Source: Geofilum rhodophaeum
Lineage (GTDB): Bacteria; Bacteroidota; Bacteroidia; Bacteroidales; Marinilabiliaceae
Assembly: GCF_002210225.1 (NCBI RefSeq)
Contig: NZ_MWUJ01000007.1
Location: 62,001-126,000 of the forward strand
Length of the DNA stretch: 64,000 nt
Reading direction: 5' to 3'
Positions 45,379-54,458 of the stretch are shown in pieces. The notes beneath the pieces were generated by a model. It made no database searches. It saw only the letters and a list, made by a program, of their open reading frames with translations, and was not told the DNA's origin. The translations under genes were made by a program, and so were the position numbers. Every line of letters starts with the position of its first letter. Within the stretch, counting starts at the first letter, position 1.

Positions 45379-47580
45379 ATGAGCCTTCATTTCCTCGATA
45401 TTTTGGATTTTAGTTTTCCCATCAGCGATCCGGTACTCAAGTTCCTGATCATCCTGGTGGTCATTCTGGTCATTCCCATCCTGAGCGACCGCCTGCGCCT
45501 GCCGCACTTACTGGGAATGATATTGGCAGGCGTGGTCATTGGGCCATACGGACTCAATCTGCTGGCGCGCGACAGCAGCATCATTTTATCGGGTACGGCG
45601 GGACTTTTATACATTATGTTTTTGTCGGGTTTGGAAATCGACATAAACGATTTCCGAAAGAATATTGGGAAGAGTACCGTTTTGGGCCTCTACGGCTTTT
45701 TCATCCCCATGGTGCTCGGCACCCTGGCGGGCATGTACCTGCTCGACTTCCCGCCCATGACTTCGGTGCTGCTGGCCAGTATGTTTGCCTCCCACACCCT
45801 CATCACCTACCCCATCGTCAGCAAACTGGGCATCGCCAAAAACAGGGCCGTGAACATTTCCGTGGGCAGCACCCTCATCACCAACATCCTGGCCCTGCTG
45901 GTGCTGGCCATAGTCGTGGGCACCTCCAACGGCACCATGGGTGGGGCCTTTTGGGTAAGACTCCTTTTGTCCTTCACCGCCTCCACCCTCGTCATTCTGC
46001 TGGTCTTTCCACGCATCGCCCGCTGGTTTTTCAAGCGCTACAGCGACAGCGTCTCGCAATACATCTTTGTACTGGTCATCGTTTTTCTGGGCGCCATATT
46101 TTCGCAATGGGCCGGCATCGAAGGCATCATCGGCGCCTTTATGGCGGGACTGGCACTGAACCGCCTCATCCCAAGATTTTCGCCCTTGATGAATCGGGTC
46201 AACTTCGTAGGCAACGCCATATTCATCCCCTTCTTTTTGATTGGCGTGGGCATGCTGATCGACTACCGGGCTTTTGGCGATACCCAGACCTTGCTGGTGG
46301 CCTTCATCATGAGTGCCATCGCCACCCTCGCTAAATTCCTGGCCGCCTGGCTCACCCAAAAGAATTTCCGCTTTTCGAAAGAAGAGCGCCAGCTGATTTT
46401 CGGACTCACCAACTCCCAGGCCGCCGCCACACTGGCTGCCGTATTGGTAGGTTACAACATCATTTTGGGCTACAACGAACTGGGCGAACCCCTGCGCCTG
46501 CTCAACGACCACGTGCTCAACGGCACCATCATCATGATTCTGGTCACCTGTACCATCGCCTCCTTCGCCACCCAGCGGGGCGCCCAAAGCATCGCCTATT
46601 CCGACCAGGCCCACAACACGCCCTCCGACGTTCCCGAGCGCATATTAATCCCCATCAGCAACCCCAATACCCTCGAAGAGCTCATCAACATCAGCACCAT
46701 CCTGAAATCAAAAAGCAATAGGGACGGACTCATTGCCCTGAGTGTGGTGCCCAGCGACAGCAACGATGCCGATGCCGGAATGAAGGCCAAGAAATTGCTC
46801 GACAAGGCCCTGGTGGCTGCAGCCGCAGCCGACCTGAAAATAAAAACCTCCCTGCGCTACAGCGACAGTCCCGTAAAAGGCATCACCCACTTGCTGCAAG
46901 AAAAAAACATCACCGATTTGCTGCTGGGTCTGCACGAGAGCAAAGGGCTGTCCGACTCTTTCCTGGGCAAGGTAACGCAAAACATTCTCAGCAACAGCAA
47001 CATCACCACCTACATCTACCATCCCCATCAACCGATAGCCACCATCCGCCGCCACTTTGTATTGATTCCCGAAAAAGCCGAACAGGAAACCGGCTTCTCC
47101 TTTTGGCTGGCCAAAATATGGAACATGGCCCTGAATACCGGCGCCACCATCATCTTTTATGCCGCCCCCGAAACCCTCAAATTCATCAAAAGCATTCACC
47201 TGCACCACCCCATCAAAGTGGCATTCATGGAGCTCAGCGATTGGAAGGAACTGCTGCTGATCAAAGACAAATTCCGCAAGGACGACAACATCACCTTTGT
47301 ACTGAGTCGCGAAAACCTGCCCTCTTACAACAGCTCTATGGCCTACATCCCGGCCTTCATCAACAAGTACCTCAAGCACCAAAACTTCCTGTTGATTTAC
47401 CCCTCGCAGGTCAACATCGACGACGAGAAGGTGGACCTGACCTACCCCTCTTTGATGGAAACGGTGGAGAAAATCGACGGCATCGGCAAAACCCTGGCGG
47501 GTCTTTTCAGGAAGCGCCGTTCAAAAGAACAGCTGCCTCTTCCCGAAACTCCGACGGGGTCACCCCCGCCTTCTTCTTAA
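45379..47580 (+). CDS. CPA2 family cation:proton antiporter with C-terminal UspA-like region
   Basis: 733 residues. About 12-13 membrane spans fill residues 15-410, starting LKFLIILVVILVIPILSDRL and including LLGMILAGVVIGPYGL, GIEGIIGAFMAGLALNRL and LTNSQAAATLAAVLVGYN, the pattern of KefB/NapA-type exchangers. The last ~300 residues are soluble; ERILIPISNPNTLEELINI and the following alpha/beta pattern resemble UspA domains that bind nucleotides and regulate transport. It exchanges Na+ or K+ for H+; the ion is not deducible. The last 74 bases overlap the convergent AraC-type gene. Confidence 0.93.
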   Translation: MSLHFLDILDFSFPISDPVLKFLIILVVILVIPILSDRLRLPHLLGMILAGVVIGPYGLNLLARDSSIILSGTAGLLYIMFLSGLEIDINDFRKNIGKSTVLGLYGFFIPMVLGTLAGMYLLDFPPMTSVLLASMFASHTLITYPIVSKLGIAKNRAVNISVGSTLITNILALLVLAIVVGTSNGTMGGAFWVRLLLSFTASTLVILLVFPRIARWFFKRYSDSVSQYIFVLVIVFLGAIFSQWAGIEGIIGAFMAGLALNRLIPRFSPLMNRVNFVGNAIFIPFFLIGVGMLIDYRAFGDTQTLLVAFIMSAIATLAKFLAAWLTQKNFRFSKEERQLIFGLTNSQAAATLAAVLVGYNIILGYNELGEPLRLLNDHVLNGTIIMILVTCTIASFATQRGAQSIAYSDQAHNTPSDVPERILIPISNPNTLEELINISTILKSKSNRDGLIALSVVPSDSNDADAGMKAKKLLDKALVAAAAADLKIKTSLRYSDSPVKGITHLLQEKNITDLLLGLHESKGLSDSFLGKVTQNILSNSNITTYIYHPHQPIATIRRHFVLIPEKAEQETGFSFWLAKIWNMALNTGATIIFYAAPETLKFIKSIHLHHPIKVAFMELSDWKELLLIKDKFRKDDNITFVLSRENLPSYNSSMAYIPAFINKYLKHQNFLLIYPSQVNIDDEKVDLTYPSLMETVEKIDGIGKTLAGLFRKRRSKEQLPLPETPTGSPPPSS

Positions 47581-48346
47581 AGACCTTGGAAAAATAGGAC
47601 TTTTCGTTGTAGCCCAGTTCAAAGCCAATTTCGGAGACCGACTTGGCACTGTGGGCCAGCAGGTGCTTGGCTTCGGTCAGCTTACGCGTCTCAATCAGCT
47701 CCGAAACACTCTGGTTCATAATTTTCTGGCAGATCAAATTGAGGTTGCGCGACGACATAAAGAGTTTTTCGGCATAGAATTCCACACTTAAAGGTCGCCT
47801 GAAATTGTCCTCCAGTATTTTTAAAAAAGCCAGAAAACTCTCGTTCTGAATGGCCAGTCCCTCCGAATCATCGGCCGCCACCTTCTTCTTTTCCGACTCA
47901 ATCATTATAAAGAGCGCACTCAACAAGTGGCGCACCACCGACAAATCGGGCGCAGGATGACGCATCTCCAAATCAATCAGTTCACAAAGCTGTCCCAGCC
48001 GATTGAAACAAGTGCCCGTTTGCAGCGACACATTGGCCTTTTGATGAAAGCTGTAGTAAAGCTGAAACACCGTCTCGGCAATGAATTCACTCTTAAAACG
48101 CAGCACCCACATATCAAACTGCCCCTCCACCACCCGCGTTACCAGTCGGTGCGGCTGCCCCTTCGCCACAAAGGCCACCAAAGGCGCCGCCACCTGCGCC
48201 ACCTCACAATTGATGGTATGCTCCAATCCCCCGCTGATGCCCACAATCAGCTCCTCAAAGTCGTGCACATGCACCTCATCGGGTTGGGCCGCAATCTGCC
48301 GCGCCCGCTCCGCATCAATACGCTCAATAGTAAACAATCTATCCAT
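47507..48346 (-). CDS. AraC-family transcriptional regulator
   Basis: 279 residues. N-terminal cupin-like sensing domain (DEVHVHDFEELIVGISGG), linker, then two helix-turn-helix units at about 180-275 (LSVEFYAEKLFMSSRNLNLICQK and SVSEIGFELGYNEKSYFSKVFKKKAGVTPSEFR). The stop at 47507 lies inside the end of the antiporter gene, giving a 74-base antisense overlap of coding ends. It is divergent from the LytS-like kinase gene, with a 12-base perfect palindrome between them, so it may control itself or the kinase operon. Confidence 0.94.
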   Translation of the reverse strand: MDRLFTIERIDAERARQIAAQPDEVHVHDFEELIVGISGGLEHTINCEVAQVAAPLVAFVAKGQPHRLVTRVVEGQFDMWVLRFKSEFIAETVFQLYYSFHQKANVSLQTGTCFNRLGQLCELIDLEMRHPAPDLSVVRHLLSALFIMIESEKKKVAADDSEGLAIQNESFLAFLKILEDNFRRPLSVEFYAEKLFMSSRNLNLICQKIMNQSVSELIETRKLTEAKHLLAHSAKSVSEIGFELGYNEKSYFSKVFKKKAGVTPSEFREEAAVLLNGAS

Positions 48347-48359
48347 AGTCTAAAGATAA

Positions 48360-48371
48360 GTCAAATTTGAC
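48360..48371. promoter_or_regulatory. Perfect 12-base palindrome, candidate operator
   Basis: GTCAAATTTGAC reads the same on both strands. It lies 14 bases upstream of the AraC-type start and 87 bases upstream of the LytS-like start. Its place in a divergent intergenic region suits a dimeric regulator site, but no second copy was noticed. Confidence 0.35.
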
Positions 48372-48457
48372 GAGGACAATCAGCCTTTTTGAACAAAGCA
48401 GCCCCAACAATGTTGCTCCTTTATGTTAAGTCATGCACCCCTCATAAAGTCAGCCCC

Positions 48458-50470
48458 ATGCGCAAGTACTCAACAGTCACTCTGGTCCTGCTTCTTTTGA
48501 GCGCCCACCTTTCGGCCATGTCTGGTGCCGACAGTCTCCGCCTCAGTCTGAACTATGCCGAAGACCTCAACGAAAAAGTAGAAACCGCCATACGCCTCTC
48601 CCGCGAACTCAACCGCAACAAGGCGGAAAAAGACTCCGCCTTTTTCTATGCCCGCCGGGCCGTGGATTGGGCAGCCACAGGCAGCGACACCCTGCTCATG
48701 GCCAACAGTCTCGACAACCTGGGCCTGCTTTACCGCTACAATCAACGCTACGCCCAATCCATCCCCCTCCACCGCAAAGCCTACGAACTGACCCAGGCGC
48801 GCAGCGACCGCAAGCGCTACCTTATGCGCTTTGCCAACAACGCCGCCGTGGCAGCACGTTACAACCAGGACCATGCCCTGGCCGTAGAATACTACCTCAA
48901 CGCCCTGCGCCTGGCCGAAGAAGAAAACGACCTGCGCAACATCGCCATAGCCAGCAACGGACTCGGCAACAGCCTCAGCTACATCAATCCCGATAGTCCC
49001 GAAGCTACGCAGCACTTCACCCGTGCCCTCGAAGTAGAAGAAGTCAGAGGCAACCCACGCGGCATGGCCATGAACCTCCTATCCATGGCCAGCTACCACA
49101 CCCGGCAAAAAGAACACCGGCAAGCCCAGCACTTGCTCGAACGCCTCCTGACCATCAACCAGCAAATCAACGACGGACACGGACTGGCTATCACCTACGA
49201 GTATTTTGGACATAATGCCTCATCTGAAGGCCGCTACACACAGGCACGCGTCTACTACCAGCAAGCCCTCCGGGGCTTTGAAGCGGAAAACAACCGACTT
49301 AAGATGTCCGACCTCCTTCACCACCTGGGGCAGACTGCCGAGGCGTTGAACCAGACCGGACGGGCCGAACAATACTACCGTCAGGCCCTGGAACTGGCTG
49401 AGCAAGGCCAACACAAAGCCCTGATTGCCGGCACCGCCGAAAGGCTCTCCCGCTTGTTCGAAAAGCAGAACAACTACGCCAGGGCCCTGCACTACAACAA
49501 AATATCTGAAGCCTATAAAGACAGTCTCGATGTACTGCAACAGCAATCGGTCATGGAGGGCCTGCAAATGCAGTACAACTTTGAGCAAAAAGAAAACGAA
49601 ATCATGCTGCTGCGTGCCCAGCAGGAAACCCGGGAAGCCGCCTTCAGTGCCCAGCAGGAGCGCTTCAAAAGGGAACGCAACTTCTACGTAGCCCTCCTGC
49701 TCATTTTGCTGACCAGTACCACCGTTGTAGTGCTCATCCTGCGCAACCTCAACCTGAAGAAAAACATCCGCCTTACCCGCGAAGCCCATCGCCACGAGCA
49801 GGTACAGCAAGAGTTTCAGCGCAACCTCTGGCAGGCCGAAATCCTGGCCACCCGCCTGCAAATGAATCCCCACTTTCTGTTCAACTGCCTCAACTCCATC
49901 AAATACCTCATCCAAAAGGGACAGCAGCGCGAAGCCATCAAATACCTCACCACCCTGAGTAAATTTATGCGCGAACTTTTGGAGACCGGCAAACAGCAGA
50001 GTGTGGCCCTGGAGCAGGAGCTGGAACTGGCCCAAAAGTACGTCACCCTCGAAGCCCTGCGCTTCGACCAGGACCTCGATTTTGTCGTCCACACCCCCGA
50101 GGCACTTAAAGACCGACTCAGGGACATTCAACTGCCCCCCATGGTGCTGCAACCCTTCCTCGAAAACGCCATTTGGCACGGACTCATCCCCAGTACAAAA
50201 GCACAGAAAGTGCTGCACATTGAGCTGCAACAGCACCAGCAAGAGTTGCGCATCAGCATCAGCGACAACGGGGTAGGACGAAGTCGCAAGCCCCAAACAC
50301 CCACCAAAGGACACCGCAGCATGGGCCTGCAAATTACCCGCGACCGCATCGCCCTTTACAACAAAATAACCCACAACACCCTGCGCACGCAAACCATCGA
50401 CCTGGTAGATGAGCAGCAACAAGCCGCTGGCACCCGGGTAGAACTAAGCATCAACCTCCCCGTTTCCTAA
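48458..50470 (+). CDS. LytS-like sensor histidine kinase with periplasmic TPR repeats
   Basis: About 670 residues from the ATG at 48458 (MRKYSTVTLVLLLLSAHLSA, signal peptide). About eight TPR units (for example ANSLDNLGLLYRYNQRYAQSI, ITYEYFGHNASSEGRYTQA, EQYYRQALELAEQGQ) form the sensor. One membrane span (FYVALLLILLTSTTVVVLIL) is followed by a His_kinase domain: LQMNPHFLFNCLNSIKYLI with the phosphoacceptor His, LQPFLENAIWHGL (N box) and ISDNGVGRS (G box). It should phosphorylate the LytTR regulator encoded 11 bases downstream. The TPR part lies outside the cytoplasm and probably detects an envelope protein or peptide. Confidence 0.94.
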   Translation: MRKYSTVTLVLLLLSAHLSAMSGADSLRLSLNYAEDLNEKVETAIRLSRELNRNKAEKDSAFFYARRAVDWAATGSDTLLMANSLDNLGLLYRYNQRYAQSIPLHRKAYELTQARSDRKRYLMRFANNAAVAARYNQDHALAVEYYLNALRLAEEENDLRNIAIASNGLGNSLSYINPDSPEATQHFTRALEVEEVRGNPRGMAMNLLSMASYHTRQKEHRQAQHLLERLLTINQQINDGHGLAITYEYFGHNASSEGRYTQARVYYQQALRGFEAENNRLKMSDLLHHLGQTAEALNQTGRAEQYYRQALELAEQGQHKALIAGTAERLSRLFEKQNNYARALHYNKISEAYKDSLDVLQQQSVMEGLQMQYNFEQKENEIMLLRAQQETREAAFSAQQERFKRERNFYVALLLILLTSTTVVVLILRNLNLKKNIRLTREAHRHEQVQQEFQRNLWQAEILATRLQMNPHFLFNCLNSIKYLIQKGQQREAIKYLTTLSKFMRELLETGKQQSVALEQELELAQKYVTLEALRFDQDLDFVVHTPEALKDRLRDIQLPPMVLQPFLENAIWHGLIPSTKAQKVLHIELQQHQQELRISISDNGVGRSRKPQTPTKGHRSMGLQITRDRIALYNKITHNTLRTQTIDLVDEQQQAAGTRVELSINLPVS

Positions 50471-50481
50471 ATCATTAAACC

Positions 50482-51249
50482 ATGCGTATAGCCATCATCG
50501 ACGACGAAAAACACTGCGTAGAGAGTCTCGCCCTCGACCTCCAGTCGCTAACAACCGACCTGGAAATTGTGCTGAAATCGACCCGACCGCAGGATTGCCT
50601 CGAGCGCCTTCAAAACGAGCAAATCGACCTGCTTTTTCTCGATGTAGAAATGCCCGGCATCAACGGCTTTGAGTTGCTCGAACTGCTCCCCCACATCCAC
50701 TTTGATGTGGTATTTACCACCGCCCACAGCGAATACGCCGTACGCGCCTTTCGCAATAAAGCCTACAACTTTTTGCTGAAGCCCGTCGACATCGACGACC
50801 TCGAAGCCTTGCTGGGCGATTGGCAGAGCCAGCGCCAAACCCAAAAAATGCTCCTCAGCGAAACAGCCGTCCGCGAACTCATCCAAAAAATCAAAACCGA
50901 AGGCCTCCTCAAAAACAAAATAGCCATTCCCGTAGCCGACGGCTTTGAATTCATTGAAGTCGCCCAAATCGCCTACTGTCAGAGTGAAAACAACTACACC
51001 CGCATCATTTTGGCCGACGGCGGCCAAAAACTCATCAGCAAAACCCTCAAAGAAGTAGAGCAAACCCTCGGCAACTACCTCTTCCTGCGCATCCACCAGA
51101 GCCACCTCATCAACCCCAACTACCTCAAAAAATACCACCGCAACGACGGCGGCTACGTCATCATGGAAGACGACAAACGCCTGCCCGTCAGCAAAAGCCG
51201 CAAAGATCTGCTCACCCAACTCTTCGAAGTGATCAGCAAAAACCAGTAG
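50482..51249 (+). CDS. LytTR-family response regulator
   Basis: 255 residues. Receiver (about 1-115) with acidic pair D7/D8, phosphoacceptor D54 in LFLDVEMPGINGFELL and FLLKPVD. The LytTR DNA-binding domain (about 145-250) includes FEFIEVAQIAYCQSENNYTRI and FLRIHQSHLINPNYLKKY. It starts 11 bases after the LytS-like kinase gene, so the two form a two-component operon. LytTR proteins bind direct repeats; the targets are most likely the envelope genes just downstream, which is inference from position. Confidence 0.95.
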   Translation: MRIAIIDDEKHCVESLALDLQSLTTDLEIVLKSTRPQDCLERLQNEQIDLLFLDVEMPGINGFELLELLPHIHFDVVFTTAHSEYAVRAFRNKAYNFLLKPVDIDDLEALLGDWQSQRQTQKMLLSETAVRELIQKIKTEGLLKNKIAIPVADGFEFIEVAQIAYCQSENNYTRIILADGGQKLISKTLKEVEQTLGNYLFLRIHQSHLINPNYLKKYHRNDGGYVIMEDDKRLPVSKSRKDLLTQLFEVISKNQ

Positions 51250-51383
51250 GCGACCAAATTCTCATTCAAAAGCACCACTTACTCATCGGAACCCGCCACC
51301 GGGTAATCTGCTGTTTTTTGACGCCCTTTCATTTCGGACATTTGAGTACGAATTAAATGTTAAACCAACCAAAAGTACTCAAG

Positions 51384-52919
51384 ATGAAAACAAGTACCTA
51401 CACACACAAAGGCCACATTCAGTCGGCCGAAACACCGCAGGAGGAACTCAGAAACATCAAGCGCAGCGGGGCCACCCTCCTGCTGGTCTTCACCGCACTC
51501 TTTACCCTGATTTTTTTCAGCAGCTGCGAAGAGGAAGACGACAAAGAAGAAGAACTTCGCCCCGACAGTCTGGAGCTCATAGTGGACAATCAGCTGGAAG
51601 CCCGGTACAGCCAAACCATAAAACTAGATGCTTCACAGACCCACGACAAACTCGATGCAGCCATCGATTTTAAATGGGAAGCAGTAAGTTTTCCCGGCGA
51701 CCATTTTCTGGAAGAATACCTGCAACAGGCCAGCACAGCCACAGCCACCTTCCACCCCTACGATGTAGGCGAATTCACCTTTAGAGTCACCGCCTCCACC
51801 GAATTTGAGACCCAAACCGCCCTGGTCTCGGTCGATGTAGATGCCCAGGTGGTAGAACTCTCCGGCGACCTCAACGACCTGAAAGAAACCTGGATGCCCA
51901 CCACCCCTCCGGGCATGACCGACTACCGCATTATCGGACCCTTAAGTCTCCACCGCAGCGAAATTGACGTAGCCCCCGGCGTCATCATCGAGATGAGCCA
52001 AAATGCCTACATCAATGTGAATCAGGACAGCTACCTCTCGGCCGTAGGAAGTGAAGCAAACCCCATCATAATTCGCGGTCAGGAAGCCATCCGCGGCTAC
52101 TGGCACAGCATTCGCTTTGTATCGAACACCACCAACAACCGACTGCAATATGTCGAGATTTCCGATGGCGGCAAAAACCGCAACAACGACCGCGGCATGA
52201 TCACCCTGGGCAACGAAGGGCGCCTGCACATGGAGCGCTGCACCCTGAGCAATGCCAGCGGAGCCGCTTTGGAACTGGGCATCGTCACCGGCAACCCCGA
52301 TCAGCACCTGACCCACATCGCCAATGTGTATAAAAACAACCAGCGCCCCGTCTTTGCCCGTCCCGATGCCTTTCACTTTTTAGATGCCGAATCGGACTAC
52401 AGCGGCAACGACATCGATGCCATCGACGCCGATGGCAAGCTGGGCAACACCCCCGATGCGCCGGTAGAATGGCAGGCCCTTAACGTGCCCTATCTGGCCG
52501 AGCGCATCGTCATCGAAAACAAACTCACCCTTCAAGCCGGTCTCCACTTAAAAATGACCCAGGACAGTTACATTCGGGCCATCGACGGTCACTTGCACAT
52601 CGAAGGAGAAGCCGAAAATCAGGTACTCATAGAAGGAGAGCACGGCGGAGGCGCCACCTGGATGGGCATCGAAATGGCCAGTTTTGACAACCACATCGAC
52701 CACCTACACATCAAAAATGCTGGTTCGGCCGTCTTACGAAGCGGACTCGAAAAAGCCAACATCGCCATTCGCAGCGGCTCGCTCTACATCGAAAACACCC
52801 ATTTTGAAGACGGCGACGGCTACGGGGTTTACCGCACCATGAACACGCAAATCAGCGGAGGCGACAACCTGACAGCCACCAACCTCAACGGCGACCTCTA
52901 CAACGTCATTATGTTGTAA
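51384..52919 (+). CDS. Surface lipoprotein with PKD-like and duplicated beta-helix domains
   Basis: About 511 residues from the ATG at 51384 (51357 also possible). An unusually long charged N-terminus (~30 residues) precedes the hydrophobic core LLLVFTALFTLIFFSSC. After Cys comes EEEDDKEEE, an acidic surface-export-like tail. Residues about 55-150 look like a PKD/Ig domain (ASQTHDKLDAAIDFKWEAV). Residues about 165-500 are two right-handed beta-helix units with matching order of motifs (see the repeat entry). No catalytic motif is seen; it may be an adhesin or polysaccharide binder. It begins 134 bases after the LytTR gene and may be its target. Confidence 0.75.
   Translation: MKTSTYTHKGHIQSAETPQEELRNIKRSGATLLLVFTALFTLIFFSSCEEEDDKEEELRPDSLELIVDNQLEARYSQTIKLDASQTHDKLDAAIDFKWEAVSFPGDHFLEEYLQQASTATATFHPYDVGEFTFRVTASTEFETQTALVSVDVDAQVVELSGDLNDLKETWMPTTPPGMTDYRIIGPLSLHRSEIDVAPGVIIEMSQNAYINVNQDSYLSAVGSEANPIIIRGQEAIRGYWHSIRFVSNTTNNRLQYVEISDGGKNRNNDRGMITLGNEGRLHMERCTLSNASGAALELGIVTGNPDQHLTHIANVYKNNQRPVFARPDAFHFLDAESDYSGNDIDAIDADGKLGNTPDAPVEWQALNVPYLAERIVIENKLTLQAGLHLKMTQDSYIRAIDGHLHIEGEAENQVLIEGEHGGGATWMGIEMASFDNHIDHLHIKNAGSAVLRSGLEKANIAIRSGSLYIENTHFEDGDGYGVYRTMNTQISGGDNLTATNLNGDLYNVIML
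51944..52724 (+). repeat. Internal protein duplication in the beta-helix lipoprotein
   Basis: Two copies (about 51944-52164 and 52520-52724) share the order: a strand, APGV or QAGL, then IEMSQNAY/LKMTQDSY, NPIIIRGQE or NQVLIEGEH, YWHSIRF or TWMGIEM, and LQYVEISDGG or IDHLHIKNAG. Sequences have diverged but spacing is kept. Confidence 0.6.
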
Positions 52920-53025
52920 GCACCAACCGAACAAGACAAAACAACGGGCATGATCCGTCTTCAAATAAACTAAGGAGGGCTCCTTATCATGCAAGGGCCC
53001 TTCCATTCAAAAAACAAAAAACATT

Positions 53026-53574
53026 ATGAAACTGTACACCAACTTTATGGCCCTATTGGCGCTTATAAGCTTCAACGCCTGTTCCGAAGACGAAAACGAA
53101 AACGAAATGGAGGAAATAGCCTCCAACACCGAGCTCAGCGTAAGCGGAGAAGTAGAAGGCGAATACAAAGCTCTGGGCTCCTATTTCGAACACTTTGATG
53201 CAGACTCCGAACTCTACGTCAACAGCTTCGAGTTTATGGACCAGCACAACCCTGCCGAATCCACATTTTTAATCGGCATCAGCCGCTTTTCGCAGGAGGA
53301 CATGGAGCTGACCACCGGACTTTATCCGCTGAGCAACTCCTATCTGGCCGGTGGCGATACCAACTCCTTTGGCGTAGGTGTAACCTGGTGGGACGAGGAA
53401 CGCAATGCCACCATCTATCCGGAGGTAAGCAACGGTATTCTACGCATTACCCAGATCAGCAGTGAGCGAATCAGGGGAGAAATCATCCTGCGCATGAAGA
53501 CCTCGGAATACGATGAACACCAGGCCGAGCTCAACATCGACGGAAAATTCAACGTACCGCGCGAAGAGTTTTAA
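53026..53574 (+). CDS. Small acidic lipoprotein of unknown function
   Basis: 182 residues. Signal MKLYTNFMALLALISFNAC, then SEDENENEMEE, a strongly acidic start compatible with surface export. The mature domain is beta-rich (VSGEVEGEYKAL, TFLIGISRFSQED, GVGVTWWDEERNATI, ERIRGEIILRM) and resembles small uncharacterised Bacteroidota lipoproteins. It lies 107 bases after the beta-helix lipoprotein gene, on the same strand. Function unknown; a co-display role is possible. Confidence 0.68.
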   Translation: MKLYTNFMALLALISFNACSEDENENEMEEIASNTELSVSGEVEGEYKALGSYFEHFDADSELYVNSFEFMDQHNPAESTFLIGISRFSQEDMELTTGLYPLSNSYLAGGDTNSFGVGVTWWDEERNATIYPEVSNGILRITQISSERIRGEIILRMKTSEYDEHQAELNIDGKFNVPREEF

Positions 53575-53732
53575 AACTGTCCCCGACGCCCGTAAGGTCA
53601 GGGCATTAACAAACCAACACGCCCCCTTTCACCAGTTGGAAGTGGCCGTTGGTCAAACAGGATAAAAAGATATAAATATCATTTAAAAAAAACTCCATAA
53701 CTTGCAGTTACTATAAATCAAAACACAAAATC

Positions 53733-54227
53733 ATGAAAAAGACCATTTTTACCTTAATTCTACTCTTGCTGAGTGCAAGCGTAAGTCTTCAGGCTCAGGA
53801 AAGCAAAATCAGAGCCGGTGCGGGACTCGTTTACGCCACCGACATCAACAATCTGGGCCTTGCCCTTAAAGGAGTGTACACCTTTACACCCGAATGGGAA
53901 GGTGCCTTTGGCTTTACCCACATCCTCAAAAAAGACTACGTCAGCTACAACATTGTGGACCTCGATGCCCACTACGTTTTTGCACAGACCAGCGACGAAA
54001 TGAGCTTTTACGGACTGGCCGGACTCGCTTTGAATTTCTGGAAAGTGGATTTTGGGGATAACGAGTGGTTTGGTGGATCCGCCACCGGATCGGATGCCGG
54101 TCTGAACCTGGGTGTTGGTATGAACTACCTCCTGAGCAGCAATCTGCGTCTGGTACCGGAATTACGCTTCACCGTACTCGACGGCAGCTTTGCGCGACTG
54201 GGCGCCACCGTTCAGTACAGCTTCTAG
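53733..54227 (+). CDS. Small outer-membrane beta-barrel protein
   Basis: 164 residues with a signal peptide (IFTLILLLLSASVSLQA). The mature part alternates hydrophobic and polar residues in about eight strands (RAGAGLVYATDINNLGLAL, WEGAFGFTHILK, FYGLAGLALNFWKV, ARLGATVQYSF) and ends in Phe, the usual barrel-assembly signal. The form is like OmpX or the outer-membrane beta-barrel families of Bacteroidota. It closes the run of envelope genes after the two-component system; an intrinsic terminator follows at 54255. Confidence 0.82.
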   Translation: MKKTIFTLILLLLSASVSLQAQESKIRAGAGLVYATDINNLGLALKGVYTFTPEWEGAFGFTHILKKDYVSYNIVDLDAHYVFAQTSDEMSFYGLAGLALNFWKVDFGDNEWFGGSATGSDAGLNLGVGMNYLLSSNLRLVPELRFTVLDGSFARLGATVQYSF

Positions 54228-54254
54228 ACCCAAGTTATAACAACTAATGCTGCG

Positions 54255-54292
54255 AGGATGCTCCCCAATAAGGGGGCGTCCTTGTTTTTTTT
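54255..54292 (+). terminator. Intrinsic terminator after the barrel gene
   Basis: Eleven-pair stem (54255-54265 with 54272-54282, two G-T pairs), loop CAATAA, then TG and eight T. Lies 27 bases after the stop at 54227. Confidence 0.8.
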
Positions 54293-54458
54293 CAGACCAA
54301 AGCCCCCATTTCCGCAAACTGATGGCCAGTTGATCGGCGCCAGTCCGACTTCACCCACAAGCGTTTAACAGCACCACACTACTTTCCCCACCCCTGCGAC
54401 ACCATTTGTCGCCCCTCCTTGCTATCTTAGCCACATCGTTCATCCAAAAACAAACGCT

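Noticed and set aside
45607-50422. Long antisense open frames (up to 400 codons at 49220-50422 and 335 at 45607-46614)
   Set aside because: They mirror well-supported genes, have low-complexity Gly/Val/Gln-rich or Asp/Gly/His-rich composition and no motif; they are a by-product of codon bias in GC-rich genes.
51250-51356. Terminator after the LytTR gene
   Set aside because: ACCCG/CGGGT is only five pairs and its T run is about 12 bases away.
52970-52990. Hairpin AAGGAG/CTCCTT before the small lipoprotein gene
   Set aside because: Loop of two bases and no T tract; too weak to call a terminator or regulator.
54405-54430. Promoter for rmuC (TTTG ... TATCTTAG)
   Set aside because: Spacing of 14 and two mismatches to the -7 element; not distinguishable from chance.
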